Part shown: positions 11,640-21,059 of the stretch, piece after piece
Position numbering within the stretch: position 1 is the stretch's first letter
How the letters are laid out: every line of letters begins with the position of its first letter
DNA from: Wolfiporia cocos
Taxonomy: Eukaryota; Basidiomycota; Agaricomycetes; Polyporales; Phaeolaceae
Length of the DNA: 64,000 bases
NCBI GenBank assembly: GCA_029448655.1
Contig: JACCLO010000012.1
Location: 1,116,001-1,180,000, forward strand
Reading direction: 5' to 3'
Notes under the pieces: model-generated
The model's input: the letters and a program-made list of their open reading frames with translations, nothing else
The model's database searches: none
Told to the model about the DNA's origin: nothing
Position numbers and translations under genes: made by a program

Positions 11640-11810
11640 GCCAGCCGGTTTTGTATTTGCGTACAAGACCATTCCGTCTCATGCAGTTCTTCATGCTGCT
11701 CAAGTCACACATGGAAACTGTTTGCAGATGTTCGGGACTTCTGTTCTTCGACATCGTTCCCTCGCATTTTGACTTGTATTACATGACCAGCCTAAGTCAT
11801 TCCTGACTTT
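11640..11810 (+). other. 3' flank shared with the paralogous F-box gene
   Basis: Sequence downstream of the stop, including ...CGTTCCCTCGCAT..., matches the region downstream of the other F-box gene (about 28060-28145, minus strand). The shared block beyond the coding region suggests duplication of a larger segment, or a conserved 3' UTR. Confidence 0.55.
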
Positions 11811-12454
11811 AAATTCCTACGCAAGTAATGCATGCTGCAGCCTCACCCCCTCTTTTACAGATACCTAGGCTGAAATGTCGCTCGGTGCCCGATGGCGCTG
11901 GCTCGTAGTATGCAGGTCCGGCTGCACTCACAGTGCCCGGGCTAGCACCGTGATGGTGCGTGTCGACTTGGTCTATGGTACCCGTTGGTGCAGTACGTAC
12001 GTACATCGATCTGTATGTCGACGCCGTCGATCATTCGATGCCGCATCGTGCGAATTCACGAAGTGTCCGTCCTGCATCCGATAGCATTTCACATTTTTGT
12101 ATCCCAAAATCTGGCTAAACTGTTCATACTCTTTTATTTGTGCCCCCGATCCCGTTTACTTGTGCCCCTGGTCCCTAAGATCTGCTCTTACACTTTCCAC
12201 TTTGGCTTCGCTGGACCCTGATAATGCGTTGACTAACATGCATGATGTGTCCCGTGCAATTGCGCATGATGAGGATACTGCAGGATTGAGGTCAACTGTT
12301 TGCACAATTTGCACGTACTGGACTTCTTAGGGAGGAGGGAGTGACTACTACCAGGTAACCACCAGGAAGATAAGGGAATGATCACAAGTCTCGCATACCT
12401 TGTCTCACTCGCAGTCGTGCTTGTGGGAGATCCCCTATACATGATAGAGTGGCT

Positions 12455-12640
12455 CTCCTATGAGATGTCGAGTGGCCTGCGGGGATCCCTGAGGAATGGC
12501 GTTCTTTCCCCTCTCCGCTTTCACTCCATTCAGATGTTTAATGCTCGATGTGTCATCTTCCTGTCCATTGCTGTCTCTGGCCGACTCGTCTGCACGCCGT
12601 CAGACCTTTACATGACATTAGGCACGCCATCTGGAATATG
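12455..12640 (+). pseudogene. Decayed F-box/LRR family fragment
   Basis: Bases from GAGTGGCCTGCGGGGATCC to GGCCGACTCGTCTGCACGCC align with 8420-8550 of the gene at 8028-11627, covering the GEWPAGIP and FDRLVCALS regions, but with many changes and no shared frame. A weaker match continues to about 12770. It is a relic of a further family member. Confidence 0.55.
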
Positions 12641-13633
12641 AACGACTTCCATCAACTCCTCTTCCTCCATCTCTCTGCATTCTCCTATCTGACGACGCTC
12701 CAGTCATGTGCGGTCATGTCTTCAACGTGCGCGGCTTGGGGTGTCTCGTCTGCGCACTCCAGGGTCTTGTCACGGTCTTCTGGTATAGCTGAAATACAGG
12801 CTATATACGTTAGAAGGCTCGACATGAAACAGTAGTAGAAAGACCGAGGAAGCACTGACTCAGTGTCCCGTATGCCTGTTCAAGTTGCTCAAGAAAGGCT
12901 AATGCACCTGTCTCCACAGCTCGAGCACTCACAGAGAAGCAGCACATAGCAGCACACGGCGCCGACTCAATCAGCTGGGAAGTCCACATGTACGGGCACG
13001 GACTTGCGGAGACACATCGACGTCAGAACCGTGCACGATCCTTCTGCGACAGCCGTCATCGCCCACCCCAGAACACAGAACACATCACTGGGGTCACGCA
13101 GCAGACAAGACAATTAGAAGCCCCGCGTGGGCCGTGCACCGGCAAAGTGCGACGCACATCATGGGCCAGAAGCCGCCAGTGCACACCGCAAAAACAGAGA
13201 ACCCAGAATGCGGCCAGATGCTGGACGCGAGAGAGTGGCTACATTGATGTCAGCGTGTCCGGCTGGGCGTGCACTGGCAGGAACGTGAGAGGAGGAGGGA
13301 GGTTTACCCGAGAATGCGCTATACAGGTGGATCTCGCGTGCACCCGGGCCCGGGCTGGGCGAATGCTGGGCTGGAATGTGGCGGCGGACCCTGCTTTCGA
13401 GGTGGGGCCCGTCGCCACCTGGGAGTGACTGCCCCCGAAGGAGAGTCAGCAGGCCGTAAGGGGTGCGGCGGGGCGCGTGGCGGGCAGGAGGTGGAGAAAA
13501 GCGAAGCATGAAGACGAAGGCGAAGCGGGTGGTGGGCGGAGGCACGGGCGATCATCAGCAAAACGCGAGATGACTTACCAGTGCTGGAGGTAATTTATCT
13601 GTGCTGGAGGTACTTGCCAATACTGTAGATAAG
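12641..13633. other. No gene recognised, GC-rich in part
   Basis: The 13.0-13.5 kb part is GC-rich and open in several frames on both strands, with compositions typical of chance frames (Arg, Gly and Pro rich). I see no domain, splice pattern or repeat that I can support. Confidence 0.5.
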
Positions 13634-13694
13634 CGCTGATAAGATCGACAGCAGAGTGGCATTCAATCGCCACTCTGAAGGTATCTTATCAGCG
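13634..13694. repeat. Two-level inverted repeat (hairpin)
   Basis: The outer arms CGCTGATAAGAT (13634-13645) and ATCTTATCAGCG (13683-13694) are perfect complements. Inside them, CAGAGTGGC (13652-13660) and GCCACTCTG (13669-13677) are also perfect complements around an 8-base loop. It could be a MITE relic or a structured RNA; no target duplication was seen. Confidence 0.7.
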
Positions 13695-14479
13695 TCAGTC
13701 AAACTCAACGTGTGACTGGGAAATTAATCACCAGACTGGTATACTAATCATCAGACTGGTATAGAATTGTCGTGAGGTGCCTCAAGGCTGATGTAATATA
13801 GTGCCGATAACGCGGCTCCTGTTCTTTCACATTGCTCGTCAGCCACAATCCCGTTATGGTAATATTGTTACTTAGATTGGCAGAATTACTATGTCTAACG
13901 TCATTTTGTGTCAGTGGCTTCGTTTAGGTTTTTTCACTCATTCTGTCGCCTCTTCAACTTTATTCCCAAGTCGCACATAAACACGCTCATGGCAAATTGG
14001 CACACGCATACATCTTCCACTTTTTCTTGTTCGAACCCCCCGTATCCATCCGTTTCCACACCGCCCTCGTTGGCTGGCTCCGCGGTCCGTCCAGAGGCTT
14101 GTGCTCGCACTTTCTATCCCACGCGGCCCACGGCGTTCGTCGTCGTCAGTCGTACTTGCTATCCCGCGCATCCCCTCGCGGTGCGGGCGTGGTGCGTTCC
14201 CGCTCCGGCCCTGTTCCCTGGTGCCTCATCGCCCAGTCCCCAGCACCCTGCTGTGCGCCCCGGTCATCACTGGCTGAGTACCCCATCAGGCACTCCCTCT
14301 GGCACTCTCTGGCAATTAGTGGCGCCGGGAGAGGCCGGTCCCAACATCCGGGTGAGCAAGCAATTTTTACCGCGCGGCTACACCCTGCGCCCCTTCCTCC
14401 TCTTCGCGTCGCTTACCATCCCGCTGCACCTGCGCTTCCCCCATGCCACTTGCGCATCAACCTTGCCGCGCACCAGGTC

Positions 14480-14831
14480 GACGCGGCCCCCGCACCCGCT
14501 CGAGACGCAGCGGATGCTCCCCACGTTCCTTCCCCCGGCGTGCCCGTCCTACCGCTGGTGCCAGCGGGCGACGCAGCACGCGCCACAGCCGGGGCCCTCC
14601 CCCGCTCACTGAGCAGGTTCCTGCGCCTGTTGCCCCCCCCCCTCTGCTGCACGTCCCACAGCACTCCCCCCTCTTGTGGGCGAGCCCTCGGCCCATGCCT
14701 TGGGCCCCCTGGCTCCGCTCGTCACAAATCTGGTCATGTCGCCGGAGGAGCTAGCGGCGGTGCGTGCGGCGGCCCTATCAAGCGCCGACGACGGCAAGGT
14801 CATGCCGATTCCCCCCCATTCGAAAAGGTAG
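14480..14831 (+). pseudogene. Pro/Ala-rich gag-like remnant before an LTR copy
   Basis: Allowing a frameshift at the C-run near 14636, this encodes a Pro/Ala-rich stretch followed by a more ordinary segment (VTNLVMSPEELAAVRAA...) ending in TAG at 14829-14831, about 100 bases before the LTR copy at 14933. The position and composition suggest the gag end of an internally deleted or non-autonomous LTR element. No diagnostic motif is present, so this is inference. Confidence 0.3.
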
Positions 14832-14932
14832 CCCCCTCGAGCTTGGTGAGTTTCCCATTCATTATCTCGCCATGGGCCCGCCAGCTGCTCACCAAGGGCC
14901 GCATGCAGCGCTGACTCCCCATGGGCAGTGGC

Positions 14933-15190
14933 TGTCGAAATCCACGGGAAGGCGCCCGCTCGTGAGGCTACGCGCTCCTTTTTGGACTCCAGGGACTTCG
15001 TCTGGATGGGTTACAAACACACAGCGTAGGTACGTACAATCCCTTTTATACTAACGGTGACTCATCTGCCCGTACCGCCCCGATTATCAGCCCCCCGATT
15101 CCCACCGCACCCACCATTTCCACCTATTGACTCCGATCGATGTGCGACTCCGATCGCACCATCGCGCGCCGAGCGCGTCGACTTCCAACA
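14933..15190 (+). repeat. LTR copy, same family as the solo LTR at 44803-45074
   Basis: About 258 bases starting TGTCGAAAT and ending TTCCAACA, clearly homologous along their whole length to 44803-45074 with small differences and a 14-base shortfall. The five bases on either side (GTGGC and CGCCC) do not match, so this is one end of a larger or rearranged insertion and not a clean solo LTR. Confidence 0.75.
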
Positions 15191-15997
15191 CGCCCCTCGA
15201 TCGTAGTTGCCATCGCCGACTGCTCAGAAGAGCCTAACAAAGTGCGCCTCCTCGTCCCTCTCTCCCTCCTCCACCTTTTCTGACTTATCCGGGTAGTTTG
15301 CCCGAATGTGCCCCTCCTTCACGCACCGAAACCAAGTGCGCATGTCAGCGCCCCCTGCCTTGCCGCCCCGTGTCTTCGCAACCAGTGTCCACGCGCCCCG
15401 CTACCCGACGCCCTGTTCCGCGTCCCGCCCGCGCGCTCCACCCGCGATTTCGTCTAACTGCCCGGCTTGCATCGCCGTAACCACCTGCGCGTTTCGCCGC
15501 CCAACCCGGCCCGGTTGCGCCACCACCTCACCTCGGCCACCATGCGATTTCGCTGCCCAATCCGCAGCCCGGCTCGCAGCGCGCCCCCGCCTCGGCTCCT
15601 GTATCCCTGCGCCCCGCCCCTATTCGGCCCAGCGCCTCACGCGTGCTCTTGCGCGCCGTCGTCCTCACCCGACCCAGCCTCGCCCGAGGACCACTAGAAT
15701 AAGGTCGGCGGTGTGAGCGTAGATAGGATGTAGCGCGGATGAGGCGGTGTCATCGAGCTCGATCGCGTAGACTGGCGAATGAGATCGGCGAGGGATGCAT
15801 GTAGGTGTAGCGTGTGGTGTTGCGAGATTCTACTGTGTATTGTATTCACGTGCACCAATTAAATCCCAATTTGATGTACCTCGAGTGCCCTGTAGCTATC
15901 ATCAGTCTGGGCAATTTGCCCCAATATAATACCTGAGTCAATATATTCTGGCCCATGGTAGACCATCAGGCCTGGCATCTGGTGGCTGATTGGAAAC
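15191..15997. other. Pyrimidine-rich stretch, no gene recognised
   Basis: C-rich sequence (15.3-15.7 kb) open in several plus-strand frames with Pro/Ala/Arg-rich translations, followed by AT-richer DNA. It may be internal sequence of the LTR element at 14933-15190, but no retroelement motif is visible. Confidence 0.4.
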
Positions 15998-16170
15998 CAT
16001 TCACCGGGGGCCCTTGTAAGTTTGCAACAATTCACCAGATGCCTCTGCAACTGTGAAACAATCCACCAGATGCCTCTGCAACTGTGAAACAATCCACCAG
16101 ATGCCTTTGTGAGTTTCCCAGTGTTCACCAGATGCCACCCGTGACTTTGCAACAGTTTACCGGATGCCTC
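15998..16170. repeat. Degenerate 31-bp minisatellite
   Basis: About five to six copies of a unit containing CACCAGATGCC, spaced 31 bases apart in the best-preserved part (16034-16110), then more diverged copies (CACCAGATGCCACC, TACCGGATGCC). Confidence 0.75.
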
Positions 16171-16566
16171 GCTATCTTCCCAGAGGTCAAAATACAAAAC
16201 ATATTTTATCGGCCTAAATCGGTCTGATAATGTATACCAGTCTGACATCACTTTATCTACGCTTATCTATTATCTCGCCTTTTGCTGATGATGGGGCATC
16301 GGCGCGAAGCGGGGGCGATGGAGGGCGCGCGTGCGCTCGGTGCGGACACTCGCCGTGTGCACGCATTGGGCATGGGCTGGCTCGGTGGCTTCGCTCGTTT
16401 GCTGGTGCGCGTGCGTGTGTGTGCTGGGAACGAGAGCAGCGTCGCAGGCGCGGGCGCGGAATCTGAATGTGCGATGCGCACCGCAGTGATGACCACCAAG
16501 TGCAGCCGCAGCTCAGCGGGCGTGTACAGTTGGCACAAGCGCGGGGGCGTGGCTACCAAAAGTCGC

Positions 16567-17274
16567 TGTTACGGGTCGAATACCCGTTCGTATATTCGAG
16601 TCGCGAATATAGATCGTTCTTCTGCACGTGGGCGTATAGCCGTATGCAAGGCAAATGCTCGTTAGATGCCTTCGGGTCCTAGGTGAAGTTCCTAGGAGAT
16701 CGTATAATATCCAATACGCGTTAGAGGATATAATCTGTTCAGGTGCGAGTCTAATAGAATATAAGACTCGCCTAAGTCCGAGAAGTCAGTGTGCACTTCG
16801 AGGACTTAGTCGTTCGGTTGCTCGAGCGAGAAATACTGAGCGTAGTTTCCTACGTTTGAGAACGAGTATAAGACTTGTTGTTTATACAACAAGGTCGAGC
16901 TGAGGAGCCTCGACGGTAAGTACATGAGTTTTTATACTACGTTAGGTTTCAGGGGTCAAGTCTGTCCCAGATGTCACCGATACTATCTACGCTATAGTCC
17001 CTAACGTTTGATAAGTATGGAATGATGTATCTGAGACGATAGATAGGAATGATGGCGGTTGAACGCCATCTATCGGCTAATAAACGATGAACATGAAACG
17101 GTGGCAGAGTTGGATCTGCCAAGGATGAAACGCGCCCTATAGACTAGTACAACCGGGGATGTGCCCAGTAGAGTCACGAGTAGCCAGGGGAGTTGGTTGC
17201 GCAACAAGTCCCTGTATCGTATTCGTCCAATGGTGAGTTCTGTCGATATTCGAAAAATTAAAATAACCGTAACA
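16567..17274 (-). repeat. 3' LTR of element B
   Basis: 708 bp, TGTTACGG...CCGTAACA, with short inverted ends. Matches 24324-25031 except for one base. It is preceded by the target duplication copy GTCGC. Confidence 0.98.
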
Positions 17275-17285
17275 TCAGCCCCTCC

Positions 17286-20200
17286 CTAGACATTCGTCGG
17301 CCTCGACGAATTTTCCAAGTTCCTCTCCTCAGAGTGCCTCGGTGTCCTGTTCGTTGTAGATGTCGCCGTTCCCGCTGAGGGACGGGGTCGTAGGAGTTCG
17401 CCATACGAAGTGTTGGCGGCATTCATTCTGTCGATGACCTGGTTGATTGAGCCCACAAGCTCTGCAAATATAGTCGGGGCAGTCGAGGATCCAGTGGCTA
17501 GCGGATCCGCACTGCCGACAGGGTTGTTCAGGCGAGGGCCTCGCTGGTACCCGTAGGGAAGGGATATCCCTGAGATATTCGTTGTGTCGGTATCTCCAGT
17601 GGTGAGCGGCGCGGTGGAGGTTTCGTTGCGCCCACGTGGGTAAGGAGGCAGTGTCTCGTTCGTGCTCCCTCGCACCTCGCTCAAACTCCTCGCGGGTAAT
17701 GCTCTGCACCGATGGAGATCGTCGAATAGGCGGCGTGCTATTCGCTCTTCGCTGTCGTCCTGGGGTAGCCCTAGGGCTTGTCGGGCGTGCAGGTGGTTCA
17801 CGTCTCCCGTTGCCTCCCATACCAGGAATACATGGCGTTGGGTCTCTAACTCCTGTTCGGCGGGCCCTCTGAGTCTCGGTAGGCAGTGGAAATAATACTC
17901 TATCGCCCTCCATAAAATTAAACGGCCTTGCAACTCGGCGTCGTTCGTTGGTGGTGAAAAAGCGGGCGGGTCGTGGTACGTATTCGGGTCGGTTGGGAGT
18001 AGCGTGCTCGCGATCCTCGAAGTCGTTGAGCGCGTGTCGTAGTCGGGCCGTCGTGGTGGCGGCCAGTCGGTCGATAAGTCTGTTGGTGAGTGACTCGAGT
18101 CCCTCTCTCTGCGCTCTGATCTGCCCCTCCATTCGGACGAGGTCCTCGGTGATATTCTGGTACGAGCTGTAGACGTGGGTGAGATCCTGCGCGATGTCAA
18201 AGAGGGCCGTCCAGCCATCGGCTCGGCCAGCAAAAGGTCCCTCGGCCCTGTACCAGAGCAGGGCGTGTCTGATCTGTAGGTGTTGGGGGGAGTACCTCCT
18301 CTGCGGCGTACCTCTCGGTCGTCCTTCCCTGTGACCCGCATCGCTGTGAGGGGTCGGAGCGCGGCGAGGGAGTTGGTGGCGAGTCGTCGACATACTATTA
18401 CTGTTCGGTTTTCGAGTGTTGGGGCTGTCCTGACTCTCGTCCTGTGGTAGTCTTTTATCATCTCCTTGGAGTGTTCCAAATTTCCCTCGTCTTCCCATGA
18501 GTTGTCGGCTGTAGCATAGCCTTTCCACTTGACAAAGTACTGATGCTTCTTTCCTCGCCATCTGTCAGCCAAGATAGCTTCGACTTCGTATTCCTCCTGT
18601 CCCTTGATGATATCAGGTGGCGGCCATAGGTAATTGGGTCCATGCACCCTTGTTTCTTTGAATGGTTTTAGTAAGGCAGCGTGGAATACCGGATGAATTT
18701 TCCAGTTCGCCGGTAACTGCAACCGGTATGTCGTGGGTCCCATCTTTTCTGTGATGGTGAAGGGTCCTTCCCTTTTTGGTGCTAGCTTGTTAGATTCGTA
18801 GGGGATGGTTAGGTTCTTTGCGTCGAGCCAAACCTTGTCTCCTTTCTCGAGCTTCGGTAATTCTCGGAGGAAACGTCCCGCCATTCTTTTCTGAGCTAGT
18901 TCGTGTGCGATGAATGCCATCTTTCGCGCCTCCTTGATCTTTTTGATCCTGTCGACTGCTGCCGGGACGTTCCCTACTCTGTCATAGTCTGGGAATCCTC
19001 TCGGGACATATCCTAAGATTATTTCGAGTGGCGCTGGCCGGTTCTCGGTTCGTCTGGTGTTGTGCGCAAATTCGACGTCAGGCAGTCGTTGGACCCATTG
19101 GAACGGGTCGTTCATGCAATAGATGCGAAGGTACACTTCGATCTGTTGATTCATTCTTTCTGTCTGTCCGTCGGTTTGTGGATGGTACGCTGTGCTCATC
19201 GCTGATTCTGTTCCCTGCAGCTTGCATAATTCCTTGAAAAGCTTTGATGCAAACTGTGGTCCTCTGTCTGAAATGATCTTTCGGGGGATGCCATATAGCG
19301 AATAGATTTTCCGGTGAAATATCTCTGCCGCCCCTTCGCTAGTGATCGTTTTGTCGCATGGGGTGAGAGAGATGGCCTTGGATAGGCCATGATCGACAAT
19401 CACCATTATGGAGTCGTACTTTCCGACTCTTGGCATGTCGGTGACAAAATCGACCGAGCACTGTGAGAAGGGGAGGGCGTCTTCTCGTGTTGGTATTGGT
19501 TGCAAAGGGGGTTTCAGCGGATTCCTATCAGGTTTCATCTGTTGACAGATAGCACAGCCCCGGATGTATTCCGCTATCATTGTTCTCATGTCAGGCCACC
19601 AAAAGTGGGTCGTAACCTGTACTGTTGTACCCCAGATCCCAGGGTGTCCGGCCGGTATCGTGTCGTGGTATTTCGAGATGACGTCCCGTCGAAGGCCCTC
19701 ATCCTTCGGCACGTACATCCTGCCCCTGTAGAGCAGTATCCCATCCGTTTGTTGCCATTCATCTGCGGTGGTTCTCGCGGGGAATTCGCCTGTGCCCCCT
19801 AAAGCGCGGATCGCCTGTTCCGCAGATTCATCTCGATCATTGGCATTCTTGATTCGATCAATGATCGGGATCTGGATTGCGTGGATGACGAGTTCGTCTG
19901 GAATCATGGTGATTCCCTCGTTGTCTTCGTTGCTTTCGTCCAGGTGGTACAACCTGGAAAGCGTGTCGGCCATGACTAGCTTCCTTCCGGGGACGTGTTG
20001 TAATTTCAGGTCGAATTGCGAAAGGAATAGATGCCATCTCGCTTGTCGCCGATTTAGGCGCTGTGCGCTTCTCCAGTACGTCAGGTTCTGATGATCGCTT
20101 CGGATCAAGATCCGATGCGGTGCTCCTTCTAACAGGTGCCGCCATTCTTCTAGTGCTCGGACTATCCCGAGTAGTTCGCGATCGTAGATTTCGTAGTTCC

Positions 20201-21059
20201 GTTCTGTGGATGTTAGGGATTGTGAGAGATATCCCACTGGCCGTTCACGCCCCGTTTCATCTGTCTGTTTTAGCACTGCCCCTGTGGCGAACTGAGATGC
20301 GTCTGTTTCGAGGATGAATGGTTTCTCCTTGTCTGGCGTTCCTAGTGCGGGCACCGCTGTGAATGCCTGCTTCATGAAGTCGAACGCCTTTTGTTCTTTA
20401 TCCGTCCACTGGAATCCTGTCCCTGTGACCGTTTTTGTGAGATCTACCAGGGGTCGGGCGTGCGTTGAGTAGTGATCGATAAATTTCCGATAGAAGTTCG
20501 CAAATCCTAGGAAGGATCTGACTTCCTTGAGATTTCGGGGAGTCGGCCACTCTTTAATTCCGTTGAGTTTTGCTGGGTCCATCTGGATATTTCCTGGGGT
20601 GATGACCAGCCCCAGAAATTCGACTCTGTCGACGCCAAAGGCGCATTTTTCGGGTTTCACAAAGAGATGGTTATCCACCAGTCTCTGAAGGATCCGCCGT
20701 TCTCGTTCCTTATGTATTTTCTCGTCTTCTGAGAAAATGAGGATGTCGTCCATATAAACAAGCACCCATCCTTCGAGGATTTCCTCTTTCAGGATTTCGT
20801 TCATCATTGCCTGAAAGGTCCTGGGTGCATTGCACAATCCGAAAAACATAACCGTGGGCTCGTACAACCCTCGGTTTGTTTTGAAGGCCGCTTTCCATTC
20901 GTCTCCCTTTTTGATTCGCACGTTGTTGTACCCCGCTCTAAGGTCCATTTTTGTGAAGATCTTTGCTCCTTTTAGCTTTTCCAGGAGCTCTGAGATCAGT
21001 GGTAAGGGATAGACGTTCTTTATCGTCCCTTCGTTCAGATATCGATAATCTTGACAGGG
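17286..21059 (-). CDS. Element B RT, RNase H, integrase and chromodomain, with long C-terminal tail
   Basis: Frame open from the UGA at 21060-21062 to the stop at 17286. It begins with the RT segment PCQDYRYLNE, has catalytic YMDD near 20745, then RNase H, integrase with the HHCC zinc site (near 19660-19540) and a DDE triad (SVDF, ISDRGPQF, QTERMNQ), a GPY/F-type region, and a chromodomain at about 18600-18430 (YEVEAILADRW...YFVKWKGY...NSWE). Chromodomains guide integration into chromatin with particular histone marks. The ~390 residues after the chromodomain are Arg/Ser/Thr/Pro-rich and coincide with a second long frame that encodes zinc knuckles, so this tail may be the non-functional frame. 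Expression must pass the upstream UGA. Confidence 0.93.
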   Translation of the reverse strand, partial: PCQDYRYLNEGTIKNVYPLPLISELLEKLKGAKIFTKMDLRAGYNNVRIKKGDEWKAAFKTNRGLYEPTVMFFGLCNAPRTFQAMMNEILKEEILEGWVLVYMDDILIFSEDEKIHKERERRILQRLVDNHLFVKPEKCAFGVDRVEFLGLVITPGNIQMDPAKLNGIKEWPTPRNLKEVRSFLGFANFYRKFIDHYSTHARPLVDLTKTVTGTGFQWTDKEQKAFDFMKQAFTAVPALGTPDKEKPFILETDASQFATGAVLKQTDETGRERPVGYLSQSLTSTERNYEIYDRELLGIVRALEEWRHLLEGAPHRILIRSDHQNLTYWRSAQRLNRRQARWHLFLSQFDLKLQHVPGRKLVMADTLSRLYHLDESNEDNEGITMIPDELVIHAIQIPIIDRIKNANDRDESAEQAIRALGGTGEFPARTTADEWQQTDGILLYRGRMYVPKDEGLRRDVISKYHDTIPAGHPGIWGTTVQVTTHFWWPDMRTMIAEYIRGCAICQQMKPDRNPLKPPLQPIPTREDALPFSQCSVDFVTDMPRVGKYDSIMVIVDHGLSKAISLTPCDKTITSEGAAEIFHRKIYSLYGIPRKIISDRGPQFASKLFKELCKLQGTESAMSTAYHPQTDGQTERMNQQIEVYLRIYCMNDPFQWVQRLPDVEFAHNTRRTENRPAPLEIILGYVPRGFPDYDRVGNVPAAVDRIKKIKEARKMAFIAHELAQKRMAGRFLRELPKLEKGDKVWLDAKNLTIPYESNKLAPKREGPFTITEKMGPTTYRLQLPANWKIHPVFHAALLKPFKETRVHGPNYLWPPPDIIKGQEEYEVEAILADRWRGKKHQYFVKWKGYATADNSWEDEGNLEHSKEMIKDYHRTRVRTAPTLENRTVIVCRRLATNSLAALRPLTAMRVTGKDDREVRRRGGTPPNTYRSDTPCSGTGPRDLLLAEPMAGRPSLTSRRISPTSTARTRISPRTSSEWRGRSERRERDSSHSPTDLSTDWPPPRRPDYDTRSTTSRIASTLLPTDPNTYHDPPAFSPPTNDAELQGRLILWRAIEYYFHCLPRLRGPAEQELETQRHVFLVWEATGDVNHLHARQALGLPQDDSEERIARRLFDDLHRCRALPARSLSEVRGSTNETLPPYPRGRNETSTAPLTTGDTDTTNISGISLPYGYQRGPRLNNPVGSADPLATGSSTAPTIFAELVGSINQVIDRMNAANTSYGELLRPRPSAGTATSTTNRTPRHSEERNLENSSRPTNV
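17329..18393 (-). CDS. Overlapping 3' frame of element B: tandem zinc-knuckle protein
   Basis: A second frame (-1 relative to pol), from ATG at 18391-18393 to the stop at 17329; about 354 residues. It overlaps the end of pol. The N-terminal half has a helical stretch that looks coiled-coil (YQNITEDLVRMEGQIRAQRE), the middle is Arg/Pro-rich, and the C-terminus has two zinc knuckles: CRQCGSASHWILDC (CX2CX4HX4C) and CRACGLNQPGHRQNEC (CX2CX6HX4C). These are typical nucleic-acid-binding motifs of Gag nucleocapsids, yet gag of this element already has its own knuckle. Composition and motifs argue that this frame, and not the overlapping pol tail, is the real coding sequence here. How it is expressed (separate mRNA, reinitiation or frameshift) is unknown. 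Confidence 0.7.
   Translation of the reverse strand: MSTTRHQLPRRAPTPHSDAGHREGRPRGTPQRRYSPQHLQIRHALLWYRAEGPFAGRADGWTALFDIAQDLTHVYSSYQNITEDLVRMEGQIRAQREGLESLTNRLIDRLAATTTARLRHALNDFEDREHATPNRPEYVPRPARFFTTNERRRVARPFNFMEGDRVLFPLPTETQRARRTGVRDPTPCIPGMGGNGRREPPARPTSPRATPGRQRRANSTPPIRRSPSVQSITREEFERGAREHERDTASLPTWAQRNLHRAAHHWRYRHNEYLRDIPSLRVPARPSPEQPCRQCGSASHWILDCPDYICRACGLNQPGHRQNECRQHFVWRTPTTPSLSGNGDIYNEQDTEAL

Noticed and set aside
12988..13561. Overlapping frames of 80-146 residues on both strands
   Set aside because: GC-rich DNA with chance open frames; Arg/Gly/Pro-rich products, no domain and no splice logic.
13908..14914. 234- and 305-residue plus-strand frames
   Set aside because: C-rich DNA is open in several frames at once; only the part near 14480-14831, with a frameshift, looks protein-like, so the long frames are not called as genes.
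15998..16170. CRISPR-like regularly spaced repeat
   Set aside because: The whole 31-bp unit repeats without unique spacers, and the genome is eukaryotic.
15859..16251. 130-residue minus-strand frame
   Set aside because: It reads through the 31-bp minisatellite; repeat translation only.
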